From Kingella oralis (GTDB taxonomy: Bacteria > Pseudomonadota > Gammaproteobacteria > Burkholderiales > Neisseriaceae): DNA of 64,000 bases. Below, one piece after another: positions 36,683 to 44,990 of this stretch (positions are counted from its first letter, which is position 1; each line of letters opens with the position of its first letter). The stretch covers positions 124,001 through 188,000 of the forward strand of contig NZ_CP059569.1 of assembly GCF_014054985.1 (NCBI RefSeq), in the 5' to 3' direction. The translations under genes were made by a program, and so were the position numbers. Below the pieces are notes generated by a model, which worked only from the letters and a program-made list of their open reading frames with translations, was not told the DNA's origin and did no database searches.

Positions 36683-36763
36683 GATGTGTTCCTTTTGAGT
36701 GTGGTGTGATGGGGCGGTATTTTAGCATTGTTGAGTGAAATTATCGGGAATGAGAACGGGCGT

Positions 36764-36782
36764 TTTCAGGCAGCCTGAAAAC
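36764..36782. repeat. Palindromic double-dialect uptake sequence
   Basis: TTTTCAGGCAGCCTGAAAA reads AGGCAGCCTGAA on the plus strand and AGGCTGCCTGAA on the minus strand. It lies between divergent hscA and the lipoprotein gene. Confidence 0.75.
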
Positions 36783-36824
36783 CGTTAAGATATGCGTTTC
36801 CTATGTTAAAAAAGGTTTAACACC

Positions 36825-38039
36825 ATGAAAACTATTTTGAAAACCACCTTGGCAGGCACGGTTGCGCTGGCGTTAAGCGCGTGTGGCAACTTGCAAACTG
36901 CGCCGCAAAAGCCTGCCGATTTGTATCGCCACGGCATGCAGCGGCAGTTTAAGCAAGACACACAATACAACCTATCGGGCAAAGCCACGTTTGCACTTTA
37001 TGAAACCGAGCAATCGCGCCAGATGCGCCATGAACGCATTGAGAGCGACGTGAAATGGAGCGCGGACTGGGCAGCAACGCACGATAAAAAACCATTAAGC
37101 GCGGCAGAACAAAACGAAATTCGCCAAAAATCGCAAAAAGAGCGAGCAAGAATCGACAAAATAGCTTACACGCTGTTTAACGCCGTCTCGGTTCACTACA
37201 CAGGCGCGGTGGATTTGCCACGCGGCAAAATAGAATTTGTGCCCGAGTTGCACTACGAAACGCGTAACGCATTAGGCAGCCTGAAAATACCGATGCAACT
37301 AGACATCAAAGCGCAGGCGGCGTATGCGGACTTGGGCGCATTTGAGCCCAGCCTGCCGCTCGCCGATTCGGCGTTGTCTGCCGACAAGCCGATTGTGCGT
37401 TTCAGGCTGCCTAAGCAATGGCAAAACAAAATCCCCTTTGCCGACGTGTGGCACGCGCTGCCCAAAGCCGTGGACGAAAGCACCAAAACATTGGGCGATG
37501 ATGCCTTTACCACCCTGCCCCTAAACGACACCGCCCGCAAAATTGGCGCGCGCCATCGCATCGCGTTGCATTCCAACAGCAAGCAAAGCGTGGAAAGCAC
37601 CAAAGTGTTATTCCAAAGCCTGCAACAGCAACTACGCGAGCAAGGCAAGCCCAGCAACGCCAACATCAGCCAAGCCGATTACGACAAATTTATCGCCAGC
37701 CTAGATGCCATCAGCAGCGTGGTACAAGGCATGACTACCGCCATCGCGGATAAACAGCCACCCGTTGAATACGAGTTTTACTACGACGGCAAAGGCAGGC
37801 TGTTGGCATATTTCGCCACCATGCAAATGGAAAACCTCGGCGGCTTGATGGGACACGGCTTGCGCATCAAAATGGAAGCCTATAACCACTACACCCGCAC
37901 GCCCCAATTTACCCTGCAAGCCAACGATGCCAACACGGTGGATTTTGAGCAAGCCTTTCCAAGCCTAGCCAAAGAATGGAACGCCCTGCCTGCGCTGAAT
38001 GCGGATGGCAAGGGCGACAGCAGCAACGGCAAAAAATAA
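36825..38039 (+). CDS. Uncharacterised lipoprotein
   Basis: 404 residues. A lipoprotein signal (MKTILKTTLAGTVALALSAC, Cys20) precedes a large, mostly beta-strand-like domain without a motif I recognise. It has a charged stretch with conserved-looking KWSADWAATHDKKPLSAAEQ, two DUS-encoded segments (GSLKIPMQ and FRLPKQW) and an ending rich in Asp/Ser/Lys. Neighbours (hscA, potIHG) give no hint. It may be an outer-membrane or periplasmic lipoprotein specific to this family of bacteria. AAAAAAGGTTTAACACC before the ATG gives a weak ribosome site. Confidence 0.7.
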   Translation: MKTILKTTLAGTVALALSACGNLQTAPQKPADLYRHGMQRQFKQDTQYNLSGKATFALYETEQSRQMRHERIESDVKWSADWAATHDKKPLSAAEQNEIRQKSQKERARIDKIAYTLFNAVSVHYTGAVDLPRGKIEFVPELHYETRNALGSLKIPMQLDIKAQAAYADLGAFEPSLPLADSALSADKPIVRFRLPKQWQNKIPFADVWHALPKAVDESTKTLGDDAFTTLPLNDTARKIGARHRIALHSNSKQSVESTKVLFQSLQQQLREQGKPSNANISQADYDKFIASLDAISSVVQGMTTAIADKQPPVEYEFYYDGKGRLLAYFATMQMENLGGLMGHGLRIKMEAYNHYTRTPQFTLQANDANTVDFEQAFPSLAKEWNALPALNADGKGDSSNGKK

Positions 38040-38059
38040 TCGCCACCCATTTGCATATA

Positions 38060-38103
38060 AAAGGCAGCCTGAAAACGTATTCCCCCGTTTTCAGGCTGCC
38101 TTT
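38060..38103. terminator. DUS-pair hairpin between converging genes
   Basis: AAAGGCAGCCTGAAAACG and CGTTTTCAGGCTGCCTTT form an 18-bp stem between the lipoprotein gene (plus) and potI (minus). Confidence 0.75.
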
Positions 38104-38120
38104 ATATCGTTCCCAAACCC

Positions 38121-39005
38121 CTACGCGCTTTCCAACGCCTTTTGCTCCGCCTTATACGCCGCTTGCATTTCACGCTCGCGCTTGGTGGCTTGGCGCAGCA
38201 TAAAATAATTCACCACAATCACCAGCGTGCCCACCACCGCGATAAAGATGGTGGCCAACACGTTCATTTTCGGGTCCAGCCCCAAGCGGATTTTGGAGAA
38301 AATCACCTGCGGCAGCGTGGACGAACCCGGCCCCGACAAGAACGAGGTAATCACCACGTCATCCAGCGACAGCGTAATGCCCAGCAAGAAGCCCGACGCA
38401 ATGGCAGGCGCAATCAGCGGCAAGGTAATCACAAAAAAGATTTTCATCGGGCGCGCGCCCAAATCCATCGCCGCTTCTTCTAGCGATTGGTCCAGCTCCG
38501 CCAAGCGCGAGCGGATGACCACGGTAATATACGCCATGCACAGCGTGGTGTGCCCCAAGAAAATGGTGAAAAAGCCGCGGTCCAGCCACGTTACATCGCT
38601 GTGCAGCCAGCCTTGCAGCATGGTTTGCACTTGGATAATCAGCAGCAGCATGGATAAGCCCGTAATCACATCGGGCATCACCATCGGCGCAGAAATCAAG
38701 CCGGCAAACAAAGTGCTGCCGCGAAAGCGTTTAATCCGCGCCATCGCGTAGCCCGCCATCGTGCCGAGCGTTACCGCCGCAAACGAAGCGCAAACGGCGA
38801 TTTTCAACGACAGCCAAGCCGCGCTCAAAATTTGCTGGTCTTGCAGCAGGCGGCCATACCATTTGGTGGAGAAGCCGCCCCACACGGTTACCAGTTTGGA
38901 ATCGTTAAACGAATAAATCACCAAGATAAACAAGGGAATATACAAAAACAGCAAGCCCGCAACCAGCGCCAGCTTCAAAAAAGGAGAAATTTTGTTATTC
39001 ATCAT
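38121..39005 (-). CDS. potI: Polyamine ABC transporter permease PotI
   Basis: 294 residues with six membrane helices. It starts near FLYIPLFILVIYSFNDSKLVTVWGGFS, very like PotI/PotC, and has the inner-membrane EAA loop (EEAAMDLGARPMKIFFVITLPLIAPA) that contacts the ATPase. With PotH it forms the channel for putrescine or spermidine import. Its start overlaps the potH stop by 4 bp. Confidence 0.9.
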   Translation of the reverse strand: MMNNKISPFLKLALVAGLLFLYIPLFILVIYSFNDSKLVTVWGGFSTKWYGRLLQDQQILSAAWLSLKIAVCASFAAVTLGTMAGYAMARIKRFRGSTLFAGLISAPMVMPDVITGLSMLLLIIQVQTMLQGWLHSDVTWLDRGFFTIFLGHTTLCMAYITVVIRSRLAELDQSLEEAAMDLGARPMKIFFVITLPLIAPAIASGFLLGITLSLDDVVITSFLSGPGSSTLPQVIFSKIRLGLDPKMNVLATIFIAVVGTLVIVVNYFMLRQATKREREMQAAYKAEQKALESA

Positions 39006-39958
39006 TTGCTTCCTTTTGCGTTTTCACGGTTGGTGAAATATTGTTCCAGCGCAATCGGCACCACCAACACCAACACCATCACCACCGCAATCGCAGCGGC
39101 AAGCGGCCAGTTGGCTTGGTCGGAGAACGCCTGCCACAACACTTTACCAATCATCAGGTTGTCAGGGCCGCCCACCAGTTCGGGAATCACATATTCGCCC
39201 ATAGACGGGATGAAGACCAGCATGGAACCTGCGATGATGCCCGATTTGGACAGCGGCAGCGTTACCGTGAAAAAGGCTTTGACAGGATGCGCGCCCAAAT
39301 CGGCGGCGGCTTCCAGCAAGCGGTTATCCAGTTTTACCAGCTGGGTGTAAAGCGGCAGAATCATAAACGGCAAATAGGCGTAAACCATCACCAAAATCAG
39401 CGAGAAGCTGTTGTAAAACAATTCCAATGGCTCGCTGATGATGCCCCATTTGAGCAGATAGGTGTTGATGATGCCGTTGGTGCTGAGCAGCCCCATCCAT
39501 GCGTACACGCGCAGCAGGAACGATGTCCAAAAGGGCAGCATAATCAGCAGCAGCAAGGTATTGCGAATGGATGGATTGGCGCGCGAAATGGCATACGCCA
39601 TCGGATAGCCAATCAGCAGGCAAATCAGCGTGGTTAAAAGCGCGGTTTTAATCGACAGCCAATAAGTCAGCACATAAATGTTGCCGCCGGAATCGCCGGA
39701 GAGGGGGTTGATGATGTCCAGCAAGGAGGGCCAAAAATCCACGAAAATTTCTTGGTAGTTTTTGGTGAAAACTTGCAGCGCGCCTTTTTCGTCAAATAAG
39801 GGCGTGAACGGGGGGATGGTGTAGGTTTGGTCGGCGAAGCTGATTTTGAACACGATGGCAAAGGTGAGCAAAACCAAGATAAACAGCCAGGTGAACGGTA
39901 CGCCGATGACAAAGCGCGCCCCCGGGCGCATACGCCGTTTGATGTTTACGGAAGACAT
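39002..39958 (-). CDS. potH: Polyamine ABC transporter permease PotH
   Basis: 318 residues: an N-terminal tail, a long periplasmic insertion (about 45-95) and six helices, with the EAA loop LEAAADLGAHPVKAFFTVTL. Length and insertion fit PotH more than the shorter PotB. It partners PotI. It lies 15 bp after potG and shares its operon. Confidence 0.9.
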   Translation of the reverse strand: MSSVNIKRRMRPGARFVIGVPFTWLFILVLLTFAIVFKISFADQTYTIPPFTPLFDEKGALQVFTKNYQEIFVDFWPSLLDIINPLSGDSGGNIYVLTYWLSIKTALLTTLICLLIGYPMAYAISRANPSIRNTLLLLIMLPFWTSFLLRVYAWMGLLSTNGIINTYLLKWGIISEPLELFYNSFSLILVMVYAYLPFMILPLYTQLVKLDNRLLEAAADLGAHPVKAFFTVTLPLSKSGIIAGSMLVFIPSMGEYVIPELVGGPDNLMIGKVLWQAFSDQANWPLAAAIAVVMVLVLVVPIALEQYFTNRENAKGSK

Positions 39959-39973
39959 TTTCAGGCTGCCTTT

Positions 39974-41083
39974 TTAACGGGTTAATGGGGTGGGCTGGTT
40001 TTCGGGCCAATCCAGATACACTTCGTCGCCCCATGTGGGCGGTTCAATGCCGCGCACATACCAATACGGCGCGGGCACTTGGCTTTTGATGATGCGGCCG
40101 TTTTCCATTTGCACATGGTAAATGGCGAAGCTGCCCAAATAGGCGATTTCTTTTACCTTGCCGCGCGCCCAGTTGTGCGTGTCGCGGTGGGCGGGTTTTT
40201 CTTTGTGCAGGTCAATGTCTTCGGGGCGGATGGAAATCCAGATGGTTTGCCCGTTTTCGGCTTCAAATTTTTGGTCGGTATACACTTTGGCGGGCAATTC
40301 GGGGCAGTCGATGAGCGCGTGGGCTTCGTCTTTATGCACCAGCTTGCCTTCAAAGATGTTGGTTTCGCCGATGAATTCGGCGGTGAAGCGGCTGTTGGGG
40401 TAGTCGTACACGTCGGCGGGCGTGCCCACTTGTTGCAACTCGCCGTGCGACATAATGGCCACGCGGCTTGCCATGGTCATGGCTTCTTCTTGGTCGTGCG
40501 TTACCATGATGCAGGTTACGCCCACTTTTTCCAGCGTATTCACCAGCTCAAACTGGGTTTGCTGGCGCAGTTTTTTGTCCAGCGCGCCCAAGGGTTCGTC
40601 CAGCAGCAGGAGTTTGGGGCGTTTGGCGAGGCTGCGGGCAAGGGCAACGCGCTGCTGCTGCCCGCCTGACAGTTGATGCGGCTTGCGCTTGGCGTATTGC
40701 GGCATTTGCACCAGGCGCAGCATTTCGTCCACGCGCGCCTGCACTTCTTCTTTGGGCAGTTTGTCTTGTTTTAAGCCGAAGGCGATGTTTTGCTCTACGG
40801 TCATGTGGGGGAACAGGGCGTAGCTTTGGAACATCATGTTGATGGGGCGGTCGTAGGGGGCGAGTTTGGTGATGTCTTGCCCGTCTAGAATAATTTGCCC
40901 TTCGGACGGGGTTTCCATGCCGGCGAGCATGCGCAACAGGGTGGATTTGCCGCTGCCTGAGCTGCCAAGCAGGGCGAAAATTTCGTGTTTGTTGATGTCA
41001 AGATTCAGATAATTTACAGCGATGTTGTCGCCAAATTTTTTTACCAAGCCTTTGATTTGTAGATAGGGTTGGGTGCTGGTCAT
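39974..41083 (-). CDS. potG: Polyamine ABC transporter ATP-binding protein PotG
   Basis: 369 residues. Walker A is GSSGSGKSTLLRMLAG, the signature is LSGGQQQRVALARSLAKRP and Walker B is LLLLDEPLGALDKK. A C-terminal TOBE-like regulatory region (about 270-369) matches PotA/PotG. It energises polyamine uptake through PotHI. The binding-protein gene is not in this operon; a candidate lies 12.6 kb away at 53678-54820. The ATG at 41083 was chosen; a TTG two codons upstream is unlikely. Confidence 0.92.
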   Translation of the reverse strand: MTSTQPYLQIKGLVKKFGDNIAVNYLNLDINKHEIFALLGSSGSGKSTLLRMLAGMETPSEGQIILDGQDITKLAPYDRPINMMFQSYALFPHMTVEQNIAFGLKQDKLPKEEVQARVDEMLRLVQMPQYAKRKPHQLSGGQQQRVALARSLAKRPKLLLLDEPLGALDKKLRQQTQFELVNTLEKVGVTCIMVTHDQEEAMTMASRVAIMSHGELQQVGTPADVYDYPNSRFTAEFIGETNIFEGKLVHKDEAHALIDCPELPAKVYTDQKFEAENGQTIWISIRPEDIDLHKEKPAHRDTHNWARGKVKEIAYLGSFAIYHVQMENGRIIKSQVPAPYWYVRGIEPPTWGDEVYLDWPENQPTPLTR

Positions 41084-41367
41084 GAGCAATACTCCGTTTG
41101 ATAAGAGAAACAGGCTGTTTGATTGCTTTGGACAGGCTTTGGGGCTGTTTAGCGGCGTTCGGGCAGCAGAAGACTTTAAATACGGGGAGGGATTTTTTGA
41201 AAAAACGCGCGATTGTAGTGGAGTGGGGCGCGGGGGGCAAGGGAAAATGTGGGGTTGTTTGTGTAAAGTGAAGCGATGGGTTTTCAGGCTGCCTCAATAG
41301 GCGGATGGGCAAAGATTGAGGCAGCCTGAAAAGCGGGTTTCAGGCTGCCTTGATGTGTGTATTGTGG

Positions 41368-41688
41368 TTATTTTGTTTTGCGTTTGGGTGTGGTTTTTTC
41401 GGGATTGGGTTCGGCAGCTTGGGCTTCGCTGGTTTCAGCTGGGCTAACTTGGGGCGCAAGTTGCGCTTCCAGTTGCGCTAAACGGGCTTCCAGCTCGGTG
41501 AGCTTCACGCGGGTTTTGATGAGGATTTGTTGTTGGATGTCGTATTCTTCGCGCGTTACCAAATCCATTTTGTTGAACGCGCTGCCGAGCATGGCTTTGG
41601 CGTTTTTTTCAAAATCTTTGGCGGGGCTGTTGGCAAGGGTTTCGCTGATTTTGCTGGCGGCTTCTTCAAAAAGTTGTTTGGCAATCAT
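41368..41688 (-). CDS. ubiK: Ubiquinone biosynthesis accessory factor UbiK
   Basis: 106 residues. The amphipathic N-terminal half (FEEAASKISETLANSPAKDFEKNAKAML in parts) and the coiled coil VKLTELEARLAQLEAQLA are the YqiC/UbiK form; an added Pro/Glu/Thr/Lys-rich tail is usual in this family. UbiK helps assemble the aerobic ubiquinone synthesis complex with UbiJ. A monocistronic gene with DUS copies on its downstream side. Confidence 0.85.
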   Translation of the reverse strand: MIAKQLFEEAASKISETLANSPAKDFEKNAKAMLGSAFNKMDLVTREEYDIQQQILIKTRVKLTELEARLAQLEAQLAPQVSPAETSEAQAAEPNPEKTTPKRKTK

Positions 41689-41755
41689 GGGATGCTTTCG
41701 TGGTTGAGTGGATGGGAGAGGGGATTTTAATGGTTTTCAGGCTGCCTGTGAAATA

Positions 41756-41917
41756 AGAACCTGTATTCACTCTTTGCATAGGCATCTTTTATGTCCTAAA
41801 AACGCGGCTACCGCGTTAAAAATGCTCGCAAGGTGTCCAACCTTGCTGCGCTTTTTGCCTTGTATCCGCGCTTTTATGTCATCAAATCTGCCTATGCAAA
41901 GAGTGAATACAGGTTCT
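41756..41917. mobile_element. MITE-like 162-bp element with 29-bp terminal inverted repeats
   Basis: Perfect 29-bp inverted ends: AGAACCTGTATTCACTCTTT followed by GCATAGGCA (41756-41784), and its complement at 41889-41917. The interior has a second palindrome (GCAAGGTGTCCAACCTTGC) and no coding capacity. It sits between ubiK and the sirtuin gene. The size and ends fit a non-autonomous transposable element; I cannot name the parent IS. Confidence 0.7.
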
Positions 41918-41935
41918 AAGGCAGCCTGAAAATGG

Positions 41936-42643
41936 TTATTTTGTATAGCATTCAATCAAATGCTGGCATAACACGGGCACGCCTGCGGCGGCGGTTTGGC
42001 GGATGATTTCCACCTGCGCCGATTGGGTATTTTGCGGGTGCGGGTCTAGCACGATGATGCGGGCATCGGGGCGGGCGTAGTAGGCAAGGGTGTTGGCGGG
42101 ATAGACTTGCAGCGAGGTGCCGATAATCAGGAACACGTCGGCTTGGCGCACGATGGCGGCGGCTTCGTCCAGCAGCGGCACGCTTTCGCCGAACCACACG
42201 ATATGCGGGCGCATGGGGTTGCCGTGCGGGTCTTTATCTTGCAGCGTTTGGTCTTGGGTGCAGGGGACGATGTAATCGGGGTCGGCGCTGCTGCGGGCTT
42301 GGTTGAGCTGCCCGTGCAGATGCAGCACGTTGTGGCTGCCTGCGCGTTCGTGCAGGTCGTCCACGTTTTGTGTGATGATGTGAACGGGGAAATGCTGTTG
42401 CAACTGGGCAAGGGCAATGTGGGCGGCGTTGGGCTGCGCGGCGGCGGCTTGGGCGCGGCGTTGGTTATAAAAATCCAGCACCAGCTGCGGATTGCGCTCC
42501 CACGCTTCGAGCGTGCATACGTCTTCAATGCGGTGGTTTGCCCATAAGCCGTTGCTGTCGCGGAAGGTGGCAAGCCCGCTTTCTGCGCTGATGCCTGCGC
42601 CTGTTAGGATGGCGATGGTGGGTTTCTTCATCATTGTGCTCAT
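41936..42643 (-). CDS. cobB: Sir2-family NAD-dependent protein deacylase without zinc cysteines
   Basis: 235 residues. Sirtuin motifs are intact: GAGISAESGLATFRDSNGLW, TQNVDDLHERAG, catalytic H110 in LHLHG and RPHIVWFGE. Y59-x-x-R62 (FYNQRR) matches the desuccinylase/desmalonylase pocket of class III sirtuins. The zinc-binding Cys pairs normally between LHLHG and RPHIVWFGE are missing; only one cysteine (C128) remains. It removes acyl groups from lysines with NAD. Zinc-free sirtuins exist, so the enzyme may still be active. Confidence 0.88.
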   Translation of the reverse strand: MSTMMKKPTIAILTGAGISAESGLATFRDSNGLWANHRIEDVCTLEAWERNPQLVLDFYNQRRAQAAAAQPNAAHIALAQLQQHFPVHIITQNVDDLHERAGSHNVLHLHGQLNQARSSADPDYIVPCTQDQTLQDKDPHGNPMRPHIVWFGESVPLLDEAAAIVRQADVFLIIGTSLQVYPANTLAYYARPDARIIVLDPHPQNTQSAQVEIIRQTAAAGVPVLCQHLIECYTK

Positions 42644-42735
42644 TCGTTTGGTTACGGCGTTTCAGGCTGCCTTGATGGCGCAAAACTGCCCTACTCTATT
42701 CGCTAAATAGGGTTTCAGGCAGCCTGAAAGCATTA

Positions 42736-42763
42736 AACCCCTTGCTCCATCAAGCAAGGGGTT
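42736..42763 (-). terminator. Hairpin downstream of tRNA-Glu
   Basis: AACCCCTTGCT and AGCAAGGGGTT form an 11-bp stem with a 6-nt loop just past the tRNA-Glu 3' end on the minus strand. T-run weak. Confidence 0.6.
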
Positions 42764-42772
42764 GAATCTTAG

Positions 42773-42844
42773 CACGCCCAGGGGGAATCGAACCCCCGTT
42801 ACCGCCGTGAAAGGGCGATGTCCTAACCGCTAGACGATGGGCGC
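42773..42844 (-). tRNA. tRNA-Glu (TTC)
   Basis: The minus strand gives a cloverleaf with GTCTAGCGGTTAGGACA as D arm, CCGCCCTTTCACGGCGG with anticodon TTC, and GGGGGTTCGATTCCCCC as T arm. CCA is not encoded. It is followed upstream by tRNA-Arg, 12 bp away. Confidence 0.95.
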
Positions 42845-42856
42845 GGATAGCATTTT

Positions 42857-42933
42857 TGGCGCACCCGGAGCGATTCGAACGCCCGACCCTCTGGTTCGTA
42901 GCCAGATACTCTATCCAACTGAGCTACGGGTGC
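42857..42933 (-). tRNA. tRNA-Arg (ACG)
   Basis: The minus strand reads GCACCCGTAGCTCAG at the start, CTGGCTACGAACCAG in the anticodon arm (anticodon ACG) and ends CGGGTGC-G-CCA, with CCA encoded. A 77-nt tRNA, probably co-transcribed with tRNA-Glu. Confidence 0.95.
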
Positions 42934-43029
42934 AGCAAAAACGCGGATTGTAGGCAGTTCGGGTGGCTTCGTCAAGCTGCTTCGCCCGTTTTTTTTGCAA
43001 AAACCGTATAATCGCGGCTCTTTTGTATT

Positions 43030-44424
43030 ATGAGCACCCCCATGCCTTACGCCGCTTTGTCCCCTTTGGCGGAATTTTTCCGCACGCTGCCTATTCCCGT
43101 TGTGATTCTGGATTTAGAAACCACGGGCGGGCATTTTTATGCCGACCGCATCACCGAGCTGGCGTTTTTGCATTTTTGGCAGGGCAAAATCACGGCGGTG
43201 CAGCAGTTGGTTCAGCCCAATATGCCGATTAGCGGTTTTGTGCGCGATTTAACCGGCATTTCGGATGAGATGTTGCAAGGGCAGCCCACCTTTGCCCAAT
43301 TTGCGCCGCAGGTGTTGCCGCTGCTGCGCGGCAGTTTGCTCATCGCGCACAACAGCCGCTTTGACTACACCTTTTTGCGCCACGAATGCCGCCGCAACGG
43401 GTTTGCCTTTGCCACGGCGGGGCTGTGCAGCGTGCAGTTGTCGCGCAAGCTGTATCCCGAATTTTTTAAGCATAATTTGGACAGCATAATTGAGCGGCAT
43501 GGTTTGGCGGTGGCGAGCCGCCATCGGGCAATGAGCGATGTGTTGGCGGTGGCGGAATATTTGCAACTGGCGTTGCGCGAGAAGGGCGCGCCGCTGCTGG
43601 GGCAGCTGATGCGGCAGTTGGCGAACCCGCCGATGTTGCCCGCCAACCTGCCTGCGGGCGTTTTTCAGGCTGCCTCTGCGTTGCCCGATGAGCATGGCGT
43701 GTCGGTTTGGCGCAATGCGGCGGATGATGTGGTGGCGGTGCACACGCACGTTCAGGCGTATCGGGAAGTGGCGGCGATGCTGCGGCGCGGCGGGGGCGCG
43801 GTGGCGCAGGCGGCGCGCTTGGAATTTGTGCCCACGCTGGGCGCGTTGCACAGCGCGGCGGTAAAAGGTAGCGTGTTTTATCGCAACCAGCTTGCGTCAA
43901 CGGATGGGATTGTGCGCCACACGATTAAGGCGGAGCAGGTTTCAGGCTGCCTGAAAACGCGGGTGCGCCCGTTGAAAGCGGGCTTTTTGACCGAGCCGCC
44001 GCATGGTTTGTTTGCCAACCCCAAAGCGGCGAAACGCGCGCTGGCGGCATGGGCGAAGAAGTTCGGGCTGTGCCCCGCTCTGTTGGGCATTTTGCCCGAC
44101 GAGTTGCCCAAGGGCGCGCCGTGTCCCGTTTCGCTGCTGGGCAAGTGTTCGGCGGCGTGCGAAACGGGCGATTTGAACGCGCATAATCGGGCGGTGGCGG
44201 CGGCGTTGCCGTTCTTGCCGCTGACGGATTGGGGGCGCACGCCGCGCGTGAAGGTGGCGGAGCGGGACGAGCTTTCGGGGCGGGAGGCGGCGTGGCTGTG
44301 CGACAGCGGCGCGGTGTGGCTGCCCGAGCCTGATAATGTGTGGTTTTGCGATAAGGAAGTGCTGGCGGTGATGAAGGGGAAATTTAAGGCGCAGAAGGGC
44401 GGCGGCGAGATTCAGGCAGCCTGA
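43030..44424 (+). CDS. DnaQ-type exonuclease with a degenerate GIY-YIG-like region
   Basis: 464 residues. Residues 20-185 are a DEDDh exonuclease like Pol III epsilon (VVILDLETTGG with D28 and E30, IAHNSRFDYTFLRHE, then SRHRAMSDVLAV). The middle (about 220-300: HGVSVWRNAADDVVAVHTHV and LEFVPTLGALHSAAVKGSVF) follows the layout of a UvrC/Cho-type GIY-YIG domain but lacks the paired tyrosine motifs, so it is likely inactive. The C-terminal part resembles the tail of such DnaQ-Cho fusions. It probably acts in DNA repair. A DUS provides the TGA stop codon. Confidence 0.8.
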   Translation: MSTPMPYAALSPLAEFFRTLPIPVVILDLETTGGHFYADRITELAFLHFWQGKITAVQQLVQPNMPISGFVRDLTGISDEMLQGQPTFAQFAPQVLPLLRGSLLIAHNSRFDYTFLRHECRRNGFAFATAGLCSVQLSRKLYPEFFKHNLDSIIERHGLAVASRHRAMSDVLAVAEYLQLALREKGAPLLGQLMRQLANPPMLPANLPAGVFQAASALPDEHGVSVWRNAADDVVAVHTHVQAYREVAAMLRRGGGAVAQAARLEFVPTLGALHSAAVKGSVFYRNQLASTDGIVRHTIKAEQVSGCLKTRVRPLKAGFLTEPPHGLFANPKAAKRALAAWAKKFGLCPALLGILPDELPKGAPCPVSLLGKCSAACETGDLNAHNRAVAAALPFLPLTDWGRTPRVKVAERDELSGREAAWLCDSGAVWLPEPDNVWFCDKEVLAVMKGKFKAQKGGGEIQAA

Positions 44425-44524
44425 AACCGTGTAGTGTAAAGTTGCTTGCGGATTGGGGCGATTGCCTGCAATATGCGCGGCAGCGTTGCCGCGTTGGCAT
44501 CGTGTAAACATAAGGAGTCATACG

Positions 44525-44836
44525 ATGAAATCCGATTTTGAAGCACAAAAACAAGCCTTGTTGGGCGAAATCCGCACCGTGTTGGACGAGGTGGAAAACT
44601 TGTATCAAGCGGGCGCAGAGCGCAGCGCGGAAGAAACGCAGGAGTTGAAAAACCGTTTGCAGGCGCACTTGGGCGTGGCGCAAAGCAAATTGCAAAAATT
44701 GGAAACCCGCGCAGTGGAGCAAGTGAAACACCAAGCGCAACGCGCGGATGAATACATCAACGAAAAACCGTATTACGCCATGGGCTTTGCCGCGTTGGCG
44801 GGTTTGGTGGTGGGCGTGCTGCTCAACCGCAAATAA
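44525..44836 (+). CDS. ElaB/YqjD-family (DUF883) membrane-anchored protein
   Basis: 103 residues: a long charged helix, then a C-terminal transmembrane segment (YAMGFAALAGLVVGVLLNRK) of the ElaB/YqjD family, which tethers ribosomes or stress factors to the membrane in stationary phase. The ATG at 44525 follows AAGGAGTCATACG. It is the first gene of a yqjD-yqjE-yqjK-like set. Confidence 0.88.
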   Translation: MKSDFEAQKQALLGEIRTVLDEVENLYQAGAERSAEETQELKNRLQAHLGVAQSKLQKLETRAVEQVKHQAQRADEYINEKPYYAMGFAALAGLVVGVLLNRK

Positions 44837-44881
44837 GCGATGTGTTTTCAGGCTGCCTTGCTGCGATAAGGCAGCCTGAAT

Positions 44882-44948
44882 TTATGGTGGATAAACTAAA
44901 ACGGGCAAGACAAGCGGCGCGGCAATCGTTTTAGTTCATCCACTATGG
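44882..44948. repeat. Correia-like inverted-repeat element (short form)
   Basis: TTATGGTGGATAAACTAAAA and its near-inverse (TTTTAGTTCATCCACTATGG) bound 67 bp containing GGGCAAGACAAGCGGCG. The ends and core closely resemble the neisserial Correia repeat (TATAGTGGATTAA ends, GGACAAGGCGACG core), but the unit is far shorter than the usual 104-156 bp. It lies between the DUF883 and yqjE-like genes. Confidence 0.7.
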
Positions 44949-44990
44949 TGAAACAACATTAAGTAAAACAACATTAAAGGCAGCCTGAAA

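Noticed and set aside
41708..41955. Short open frames inside the 41756-41917 element
   Set aside because: They arise from the inverted repeats; no ribosome site or conserved-looking protein.
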